From Myxococcota bacterium (GTDB lineage: Bacteria; Myxococcota_C; UBA6777): 35,398 nucleotides of DNA. Positions 1-6,515 of this stretch are shown one piece after another. The notes beneath the pieces are model-generated. The model worked only from the letters and a program-made list of their open reading frames with translations, made no database searches and was not told where the DNA came from. The stretch spans positions 1 to 35,398 of the forward strand of contig JAKLKB010000060.1 of assembly GCA_023150835.1 (NCBI GenBank), in the 5' to 3' direction. The stretch's first letter is position 1. Every line of letters starts with the position of its first letter. Made by a program: the position numbers and the translations under genes.

Positions 1-129
1 GGGGGGAAGTTGGAACGGGCAGCGTCTGCGTCTCGTGCATACAGCGTGCGTCACGAAAAAACAACATCCCCGCTGCTTCCGACTTTCGCTCCCTCCCCTG
101 TTCACGGGGGAGGGCTGGGGTGGGGGGCC

Positions 130-279
130 AACAAGCGCTTCACCTAACGCCTGTGGGGCGCGGCCCCACGCCCCGCAAGGGAGCTTTGCCCCCTTGACCC
201 CGAGAGGGGCGAAGAGAGCGATGGTTTTCCAAACGAACGACTCTGTCGCTTGAAGTGTCGCGAACGCGGGGTTTTTTGT
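130..279 (-). repeat. Dispersed structured repeat, copy A
   Basis: Read on the minus strand, this stretch starts with a run of A and C, continues through CAAGCGACAGAGTCGTT and a conserved GGGGTCAAGG block, and ends in a hairpin of stem GTGGGGC/GCCCCAC with loop CGC. The same order of blocks recurs at 16395-16560 and 28803-28970, where the hairpin stem has changed on both sides while keeping pairing. The stretch 60-130 beside it carries another G/C-rich inverted motif (CCCTCCCC and GGGGGAGGG). No gene is seen in 1-325. What the element does is unknown; it resembles the G-rich intergenic elements found scattered in many environmental bacterial genomes. Confidence 0.7.
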
Positions 280-325
280 CCTCTGCGTGACTTTTCTCTC
301 TGTTGCTTTGTTGGGAGGATAGCGT

Positions 326-2053
326 TTGCAAGAAAAAACCATCCTGTATTACAGCCCTGTTGCGCGGCAGTTTGATCGTTTTTTGGAAGAGTTGGGCGAA
401 CTGCTCGGTGTGGTGGTACGCGCAGGGGGGGCGAGTGCAGTCACGACTTTCGGGGAATGTTCGCTGGTGTGGTTCCCTGTGCGCATGGCCCGCGATGTGA
501 TGGCCTTTTTGGATCGCCGTTATGTTCATTGGTTGGTGATGGATCTGCGCTTTCCTGCGGATTATGCGCCTAAAGATATCGAAGAAGATATCTGCGAAGT
601 GTATGCCTTGCTGCAACAGATGGACGAATTGGAAGACCTCGAAGCACGCTATGGATTCCATCGCATCGCAGCGTTGGTTGGGGCGGCTGAACCCGAGCCG
701 ATCGATGCTTTGTGCGTTTCTTTGGGGCATCGAGGGATCACGCATGTGATGCGTCAACACCCGCGAGGCTGCGCACCAAAAGAGCCGTATCTTGGGGCTT
801 TGATGCAGCATCTCGTGGCATGGATACGCAAACCACGCACACGAAAAAATGCCTTGTGCCTTTCAGGAGGCGGGATCACGGGGATCTTTTACGAGTTGGG
901 GGCCGTTAAGTGTCTCGATGATTGTTTGATCGGTGCGCCCGATGATCCCCTGCCACCGATCAATCAGTTCGATATGTACTTTGGGATCAGCGCAGGGGCC
1001 GTGAATTGTGGCATCCTGACGGCGGGCTACGCCGTCGAAGAGATGATGGCGGCCATCGCAGGTGTTCAAGGCGGTCGGATGGGTTCGTTGGATCTCAGCT
1101 TGTTTCACTTATCGCACTTTCACTTTTTCGATGTGATGCGGCGACTGCGTCAAGCCGTCCTCTCTTCGCTTGGAGCCGTTCAACGGGCTTTTTGGCGTCG
1201 TCAGTTTCCCGATCTCGACAAGCTACTCCTCGATTATACCGAGCTTGTCGGCCCTCCCTTTCACTCGAATCACTTTGAAAAACTGATCGCGGCCTTGTTG
1301 CAAGTCGAAGGAGCCACCAACGATTTTCGCGCCCTCCCAAGAGAGTTGTATATCGGTGCTTCCGACCAAGACGCCAAAAAACACGTCCTCTTTGGAGCCG
1401 AGGAACTTCGCGATATCCCGATCAGCAAAGCCATCCAAGCCTCGTTGAGCATCCATCCCGCTTTTTCCGCCGTCGAGATCGAAGGCCGTTATTATGAGGA
1501 TGGTGCTGTGACCAGTACATCCGGCTTTTCCGAAGCCATCCGACGCGGAGCCGATCTGATCTTTGTCTTCGATCCCTTTCTGCCCTTCGTCTCCAAAGAG
1601 GCCGGATACACCAACCGACGCGGCATCTTGTACAACATCGACCAAGATATCCGCACGATCTCTTTCACCCGCTACGAAAGCATCCGCAACTGGGCCTTGC
1701 GCAAGCATCCCAACGTCAGCTCCTATACCTTCGTCCCCTCAAACCGTTCGCGACAACTGCTCTCAAACAATCCCATGGATCATCGACCCTTTCTCCCGAT
1801 CTGGCGCGATGCCTACCTCTCTACCTTCCGACGGATCGAGATCCTCCGCCATCGTATCCAAGGCGATCTCGAAGCCCACGGATGGGGCCTTTCGCTCGAC
1901 AATGCCCGGCGTATCGCCGAACAACTCGAACACAACGAATCTCCCGCCTTTTCGGACTTCTTCTTGGAACGCGATGTCGTGATCCGCACTCCTCCCCTCT
2001 CTCTCCAACAATCCCCCCGAAAAAGAAGTGCTGTCGAAGAAACTTATGAATGA
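326..2053 (+). CDS. Patatin-like phospholipase
   Basis: A 575-residue protein whose C-terminal two thirds is a patatin-type serine acyl hydrolase, expected to cleave acyl chains from membrane phospholipids. The oxyanion loop GGGITG is at residues 181-186, the nucleophile motif GISAG at 220-224 (Ser222), and the Asp of the dyad in DGA at 392. The first ~170 residues are an alpha/beta region of unknown role; its pattern of alternating short hydrophobic strands is reminiscent of a degenerate receiver domain, which is only a guess. No signal peptide or membrane segment is seen, so it is probably cytoplasmic or peripheral. The start is TTG at 326, supported by GGGAGGA at 313-319 with six bases of spacing. 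The gene ends 153 bases before the next gene on the same strand. Confidence 0.9.
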   Translation: MQEKTILYYSPVARQFDRFLEELGELLGVVVRAGGASAVTTFGECSLVWFPVRMARDVMAFLDRRYVHWLVMDLRFPADYAPKDIEEDICEVYALLQQMDELEDLEARYGFHRIAALVGAAEPEPIDALCVSLGHRGITHVMRQHPRGCAPKEPYLGALMQHLVAWIRKPRTRKNALCLSGGGITGIFYELGAVKCLDDCLIGAPDDPLPPINQFDMYFGISAGAVNCGILTAGYAVEEMMAAIAGVQGGRMGSLDLSLFHLSHFHFFDVMRRLRQAVLSSLGAVQRAFWRRQFPDLDKLLLDYTELVGPPFHSNHFEKLIAALLQVEGATNDFRALPRELYIGASDQDAKKHVLFGAEELRDIPISKAIQASLSIHPAFSAVEIEGRYYEDGAVTSTSGFSEAIRRGADLIFVFDPFLPFVSKEAGYTNRRGILYNIDQDIRTISFTRYESIRNWALRKHPNVSSYTFVPSNRSRQLLSNNPMDHRPFLPIWRDAYLSTFRRIEILRHRIQGDLEAHGWGLSLDNARRIAEQLEHNESPAFSDFFLERDVVIRTPPLSLQQSPRKRSAVEETYE

Positions 2054-2206
2054 TTTTTTTGCAAGAGAGTTTTGTGTCTTGCCAAGGAGTGCTTGTTTGT
2101 GCGAGCGTTCGGGGGTCTTTGAGGATTCTGACTTGGGTTCCCGACGGGTCGGGTCTGCGCTTTTTTGGGTCGGGTTTGCCTGATCGAGTCAAAAGGAAGG
2201 ATCGGG

Positions 2207-3838
2207 ATGGAGCGTCGAGGATTGTGGTTGGGGTCCGTGTGGGTTCGTGCGTTTGTGTTGGGTTGTGGTGTCGGGGTGAGTGTGTGGATGTTTGTTGTTT
2301 CTCGCCCGTTTTATCATGATGACGCGTACATCACGTTGCGCTACGCTCATCATCTTTTGCAAGGCCAAGGCATCGTGTGGAATCTGGGGGAGTCTCTACA
2401 AGGTTACACCAACTTTCTGCATTTGGTGCTGATCGCGGGGTTGGGTGCTTGTGGGGTGGATCTGGTTGTGGCTTCGCGTTTCGTGGGGGGCGGGGCCTTT
2501 GCAGGGCTGCTGTTGGGTGTCTTTTGGCTTCGATCTGTTTGGGAATTGCCAACGGCACAACGGACTTTCTCGGTACAAGAAGGCGCACCAGAGGCTCTTT
2601 CAGTACAAGAAGGCGCACAAGGGGCTTGGTTTCTGTCGTTTGTGTTGCTGTTGACGTCGGCTCCTTTAGTGGTTTGGTCGTGGGGAGGGCTGGAGGGCAA
2701 TTTGTTTGCGTGTTTCGTCGCTGTCGGGGCGTTGTTGGTGATGGCGGCCTCAAGACATCCCAAGCCGCTTCGGTTGGCGAGTGCTGCGGGGATGGTGTTG
2801 GCGTGGTCTTGTCTGGTTCGCCCAGAGGGGTGGTTGTTTTGGGGGATCTCTTGGTTGTGGCTGGGTTGGTTTGTTGCCCGCCCGCTGGGTTCGGTTCGGT
2901 TGTTTGGCGCGTATGGGATCGGCGGTTTGTTGTGCCTTGTGCCTTATTTGTGTTGGCAATACGCCTATTATGGCGAACTCATCCCCAACACTTTTTATGT
3001 CAAGGTGGGGGTTCCGTTGGGGTTGCGGCTTGGGCTTGGTGTGTCGTATTTTTGGAAGTACTTGTGGTGGATGCCTTGCTTGTATCTGTTGGCGCTGTTG
3101 GGGTGGGTGGGGTGGGTGTATCGCGTGCGCAAAGGCGAGGATCTCAAGGAACTCGGCTACTTGTTTGGGTTGATCGGAGCGTATGGTGTGTATGTTGTGT
3201 ACGCGGGGGGCGATCACATGCCTTCGTTTCGGTTTGGTTTGCCGTTGATTCCGCTGATGTGTTTCGTGGGGGTGATGGCTTTTGCGGGGACAAGGTTGTT
3301 GCGCGATCGGCGTTGGGTTCACGGTTTGGCTTTGTGTTTTGTGGGACTGGCGCTCTACTCCACAAAACACCCGATGGTGCTACCGCGAACAACGAATATC
3401 GCGGCAGATGTCGGCGCGATCGTCGGGAAATATATTCGGGAGGCATGGCCCAAAGGTGCGTTGGTGGCTTTGAATACGGCGGGTTCGACGCCCTATTACG
3501 CGACTGAGCATCGTTACATCGATATGCTGGGTTTGAACGATCGTGCAATCGCCCGTCGAAAGGTCAACAAGATCGAAGTACCTTGGCAGCGCGCCCCGGG
3601 TCATTTCAAGGGAGATGGGCGTTATGTGCTATCACGACGCCCCGATTACATCATCGTGGGACCCGCAAATGGCACGACCATCGACAAGCCTTGGTTTCTT
3701 TCAGACCTTGAAATGCAACGTGATCCGCGTTTTCATGCAGAGTACGAGATGTTTCGATTTCCGCTCGACCGGCAGGGGCGGGTTTCTGTGAACTGGTCGA
3801 TCTTGTTCACCTATTACAAGAGGCGGGATACCCGCTAA
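2207..3838 (+). CDS. GT-C family polytopic membrane glycosyltransferase-like protein
   Basis: A 543-residue inner-membrane protein with about ten hydrophobic segments. The first extracytoplasmic loop holds the motif DDAYITLRYAHHLL (about residues 36-49) followed by GQGIVWN and GYTNFLH. This is the signature of GT-C polyprenyl-phosphate-sugar transferases related to ArnT/AftB-like proteins, where the acidic pair is the catalytic site. The C-terminal part is a soluble periplasmic domain with the typical IDMLGLND stretch. The donor and acceptor cannot be told from sequence; a role in decorating an envelope glycan or lipid is inferred. The start is ATG 2207 with AAGGAAGG at 2192-2199; an in-frame TTG at 2165 lacks a ribosome site. 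A loop near residues 122-140 holds a tandem SVQEGA duplication. The stop codon forms part of a terminator hairpin. Confidence 0.8.
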   Translation: MERRGLWLGSVWVRAFVLGCGVGVSVWMFVVSRPFYHDDAYITLRYAHHLLQGQGIVWNLGESLQGYTNFLHLVLIAGLGACGVDLVVASRFVGGGAFAGLLLGVFWLRSVWELPTAQRTFSVQEGAPEALSVQEGAQGAWFLSFVLLLTSAPLVVWSWGGLEGNLFACFVAVGALLVMAASRHPKPLRLASAAGMVLAWSCLVRPEGWLFWGISWLWLGWFVARPLGSVRLFGAYGIGGLLCLVPYLCWQYAYYGELIPNTFYVKVGVPLGLRLGLGVSYFWKYLWWMPCLYLLALLGWVGWVYRVRKGEDLKELGYLFGLIGAYGVYVVYAGGDHMPSFRFGLPLIPLMCFVGVMAFAGTRLLRDRRWVHGLALCFVGLALYSTKHPMVLPRTTNIAADVGAIVGKYIREAWPKGALVALNTAGSTPYYATEHRYIDMLGLNDRAIARRKVNKIEVPWQRAPGHFKGDGRYVLSRRPDYIIVGPANGTTIDKPWFLSDLEMQRDPRFHAEYEMFRFPLDRQGRVSVNWSILFTYYKRRDTR

Positions 3839-3882
3839 TTTTAGCTATCGCAAGGTGAGCGGGATACCCGCTAAATTTTTTT
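3823..3882. terminator. Twin hairpin bidirectional terminator
   Basis: Two copies of GCGGGATACCCGC occur 36 bases apart (3823-3835 and 3859-3871), each a perfect stem of five to six pairs with an ATA loop. The second is followed by AAATTTTTTT, a good rho-independent tail for the plus strand. The TAA stop of the glycosyltransferase gene directly follows the first stem, and the TAG stop of the convergent pentapeptide gene is built from the last stem bases of the second. Confidence 0.75.
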
Positions 3883-4881
3883 CCTTGAGCGTTTGGGCGT
3901 GGGTTCGTCGATCACGCCGTCGAGGATCGCGCCCGGGAATCGGGCCTCTTCGAGGATGGCTCCCGAAAAATCCGCGCCCGTCAGATCCGCACACTCAAAG
4001 TCCGCTCCCGTCAAATCGGCATGGCGAAAATTCGCCCCCACAAGGCGCGAACCCGAAAAGTCCGTGTACTGGAGCTTTGCGCCTTCAAACAACGCACCGT
4101 CAAAGATCGCATCTGTGGCGATGCTGTGCGTCATGTCGGCTTGCGTGAAGTTGGCTTCTTTGGCAGAACAGCCCGAGAGATCCGCGTAGGACAGATCGGC
4201 TTTTTTGGCTTGTGTGCCTGCGATGTTTTTGAGCCGCAAGACCGCTTGTGTGCCTTCGCTGGCTTGCGCTCCGACGTACATATTGAGCGGTAGCCCCGAC
4301 ACCGAGAGCAGTTGCCAAGAGCCGCCCGCACCGCCGCTTTGAAGGAAGCGTTTGTGTTCTTCGATAAGGGCTTTCCATGCTTTTTTGTCGAGGGGAGGCG
4401 TGCTTTGAGCGAGGCTTTCGATCATCGTCCGATCCATGCTGCGGCTTGAAGGCTCGTTGCAAGAAGGGAATCGTTGTGCGCGTTGGTAGGCTTCGCGTCC
4501 TTCGGGAGTTTCTGAGATGTGCAGCAAGATCACCACTTCTTGACCGAGCCATCGAGTCAGGGCCGTAGCCTCAGTCTCGTTGAGTCCTTTGGACATCAAC
4601 AAGGACAGGATCTGTTCGGTGGGGGTGTCTTTGGGCAGTGCGTTTTCATACAAATTGGCGGTGAATCCGCCTTCTCCGCCACAAGGCCAGTACCATGCGA
4701 ATCCGGCCTTGGCTCCGCGTGTGATGTAATCGAAGATCCCGCCCATCCATGTTTGTTCGCAATCGTTGGCGTTATCAAAGTAGAGTTGGGCTTGAGTGGG
4801 CTTTTGTTTTTTCTTGTAGCCGATGCAGGTCATCCCTTCGGCGACCATCTCGTCAAACAGCGCGTATTTACGATCACGCAA
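3871..4881 (-). CDS. Pentapeptide-repeat protein
   Basis: A 336-residue protein. Residues ~225-325 are consecutive A(D/N)Lxx-type pentapeptides (LSYADLSG, NFRHADLTGADF, GADFSGAIL), which fold as a right-handed quadrilateral beta helix. The N-terminal ~220 residues are an unassigned globular part containing WPCGGEGGF. Pentapeptide proteins range from DNA mimics to scaffolds, so no function is assigned. The start is doubtful: the longest frame begins at TTG 4881 without a clear ribosome site, and that point lies inside a repeat shared with 16619-16647. ATG 4848 (residue 12) is an alternative. The 5' end may therefore have been rebuilt or truncated by repeat insertion. It shares its strand with the helical gene upstream and converges on the glycosyltransferase gene. 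Confidence 0.75.
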   Translation of the reverse strand: MRDRKYALFDEMVAEGMTCIGYKKKQKPTQAQLYFDNANDCEQTWMGGIFDYITRGAKAGFAWYWPCGGEGGFTANLYENALPKDTPTEQILSLLMSKGLNETEATALTRWLGQEVVILLHISETPEGREAYQRAQRFPSCNEPSSRSMDRTMIESLAQSTPPLDKKAWKALIEEHKRFLQSGGAGGSWQLLSVSGLPLNMYVGAQASEGTQAVLRLKNIAGTQAKKADLSYADLSGCSAKEANFTQADMTHSIATDAIFDGALFEGAKLQYTDFSGSRLVGANFRHADLTGADFECADLTGADFSGAILEEARFPGAILDGVIDEPTPKRSRKKI

Positions 4882-4895
4882 CGGGCGGATGCCGT
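4867..4895 (+). repeat. 29-bp direct repeat, left copy
   Basis: This segment, starting TTTACGATCACGCAACGG, matches 16619-16647 in the same orientation at 26 of 29 positions. It covers the proposed start codon of the pentapeptide gene. The related tail of repeat copy C (28945-28985, read in reverse) keeps parts of the same motif. The pair brackets an 11.75-kb segment that includes the restriction-modification operon. Confidence 0.65.
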
Positions 4896-5006
4896 ATCAT
4901 TCCCACGGCACGGAGGAGCAGATGATTTTCGTAGGGGGATATGCAGTGAGCGTGAAGAGAGCGTGCTGAAAGAGGCGGCTGTTTTGTGTGGGGAGGGCCT
5001 TGAGGG

Positions 5007-5795
5007 TTAGGGCGTTTTGGGGGCGGGGGCTTTGCGTGCTCGTTTGTGAAGAACGGGTAGGGCTTCGCGCTTTTTGGGATCTTTGGCATACAAGAACTGC
5101 ATGTGGCGATCCGCTTCGGCTTGGATATCCAAAAAGAAAGTCCACGCACGATCGCGTTCGAGGCGAGCTTCTTCGGAAACGCTTTCGCTTTGGGTGGGGG
5201 CAAGCAAAGCCTCTGCCATACTTTGCAGCGATGTGATCTGTGCGGGAGTGAGCAGTTCTTTTTGGAGGATCGTCGCCTTGTACGTTTCGACCGCTCTGGA
5301 GAGGTCTTGCAGGTCGTTTGCACGATCCACATAGCCCGTACCCGGCTTCACTTTTTCGATCACCTCTTCCACTTTTTTGTCACCAAACCCCACAACCCGC
5401 AGCACTTGGATCACGTATTCCTTCAATACCCCTGCTTCTTCGTATTTTTCTTGCGCCGCTATCGAGTTTGGATCAAGCAATTCGACCGCACGTTGCGCCG
5501 ACCAAAACGCCAATGCCGCTTTGCGTAGCAAGGCAAATTGTTTTTCAGGAACACTCACAAACGTCGCACGCAATGCAGGCAGCGCTTCTTTGAGCTTGGC
5601 GTCCATCCGCGTCGCGTAAGCCGATGCCTGTGCGCCTGAGAGCCGAGGCTTCCGGAGTTCTTCTTCTTTCAACGCCGCAAGGTGTTCTCGGAGTGCATCA
5701 AGGGCTTCTTGTGCTTCGCTCTCGTTAAGCTTCTCGCTGTCTTCGTCGTGTGGGCCTTCTCCCAAGGCATCTTTCCATGTCTGGCTTTCTGTCAT
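5007..5795 (-). CDS. Hypothetical helical protein
   Basis: A 262-residue acidic, almost wholly alpha-helical protein with no signal peptide, membrane segment or motif that I recognise. Residues 1-60 are rich in Glu, Asp and Ser with a heptad-like Leu/Ala pattern (coiled-coil tendency), 100-180 contain a VVGFGDKKVEEVIEKV stretch, and the last 20 residues are basic and Pro/Lys-rich. The start ATG 5795 has GGAGAG a few bases upstream. It lies 125 bases upstream of the pentapeptide gene on the same strand, and the two could share a transcript, although a repeat lies between them. Function unknown. Confidence 0.7.
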   Translation of the reverse strand: MTESQTWKDALGEGPHDEDSEKLNESEAQEALDALREHLAALKEEELRKPRLSGAQASAYATRMDAKLKEALPALRATFVSVPEKQFALLRKAALAFWSAQRAVELLDPNSIAAQEKYEEAGVLKEYVIQVLRVVGFGDKKVEEVIEKVKPGTGYVDRANDLQDLSRAVETYKATILQKELLTPAQITSLQSMAEALLAPTQSESVSEEARLERDRAWTFFLDIQAEADRHMQFLYAKDPKKREALPVLHKRARKAPAPKTP

Positions 5796-5829
5796 GGTCG
5801 CTCTCCATCTTGTTTTGGCGTTGGTGTTT

Positions 5830-5885
5830 CAAACCGCTTTCTGTTGACCGCAAGGGCGAGAACGCGGGGTTTTTGGGTAGCTGGC
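5830..5885 (-). repeat. Possible fragment of the dispersed repeat
   Basis: The string GAACGCGGGGTTTTT at 5860-5874 is also present at 263-277, the outer edge of copy A, and the neighbouring CAAGGGCG resembles the next block of the family. No covarying hairpin follows, so this would be a remnant only. Confidence 0.35.
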
Positions 5886-5980
5886 TCCTCTGAGAAACAC
5901 CCTCGCTTTTAACATACGCTCTCAACAAAGCGCAAGCATCCTCCGAAAGCATCGAAGATCACGCCCAATGGGCGGCGGTC

Positions 5981-6349
5981 GCTTGTTTGGTAATGTGGGA
6001 TTGCGGTGGAGGCTGTGGTACAGCCTGTTTGGTAATGTGGGATTGCGGTGGAAGCTGTGGGACAGCCTGTTTGGCAATGTGGGATTGCGGCGGAGGCTGT
6101 GAGACAGCTTGTTTGGTAATGTGGGATTGCGGTGGAGGCTGTGAGACAGCTTGTTTGGTAATGTGGGATTGCGGCGGAGGCTGTGAGACAGCTTGTTTGG
6201 TAATGTGGGATTGCGGCGGAGGCTGTGAGACAGCTTGTTTGGTAATGTGGGATTGCGGCGGAGGCTGTGAGACAGCCTGTTTGGTAATGTGGGGTTGCGG
6301 TGGAGGCTGTGAGACAGCTTGTTTGGTAATGTGGGATTGCGGTGGAGGC
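5981..6349. repeat. 42-bp tandem repeat array, about 8.8 copies
   Basis: Units start at 5981, 6023, 6065, 6107, 6149, 6191, 6233, 6275 and a partial one at 6317, all exactly 42 bases long, built around TTTGGTAATGTGGGATTGCG. They differ at a few positions only. Because 42 is a multiple of three the array is open in several frames. On the minus strand the most protein-like reading (5959-6465) is a 14-residue Pro/Gln-rich repeat PPPQSHITKQAVSQ. A second minus frame (5909-6481) begins with a hydrophobic FIACIAFICGW stretch, and a plus frame (5987-6592) reads as a Cys/Gly/Trp-rich repeat. None has a good ribosome site: both minus frames begin with TTG. I therefore annotate the repeat rather than a gene. 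It occupies most of the 720-base gap before hsdM. Confidence 0.9.
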
Positions 6350-6410
6350 AGCGGTATGGCTTGTGGCTTGTGGCGTGAGGCTTTCCTTGTCGATGCTTGC
6401 TTTGCTTTCT

Positions 6411-6438
6411 TTGCTTTCTTGAGGATGGGTGTTATACC
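6411..6438 (+). promoter_or_regulatory. Candidate promoter of the R-M operon
   Basis: TTGCTT (6411-6416) and TATACC (6433-6438) are separated by 16 bases and lie about 80 bases before the hsdM start, just beyond the 42-bp array. Both boxes are only partial matches to the sigma-70 consensus, so this is a weak prediction. Confidence 0.25.
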
Positions 6439-6515
6439 ATCCGCAGATGAAGGCGATACACGCAATAAAGCGCACCGTCAACGGCTGTTTTTCTCAGGAT
6501 GTGATGGGAGTTGGG

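Noticed and set aside
140-811. Minus-strand frame over the start of the patatin gene
   Set aside because: Overlaps a convincing gene and its end reads through repeat copy A.
2377-3507. 376-codon plus-strand frame inside the GT-C gene
   Set aside because: Shadow of the membrane protein in another frame; Cys/Gly/Val-rich with no domain.
5981-6349. CRISPR-like array
   Set aside because: The units are contiguous 42-bp tandem copies without unique spacers, and no cas gene is nearby.
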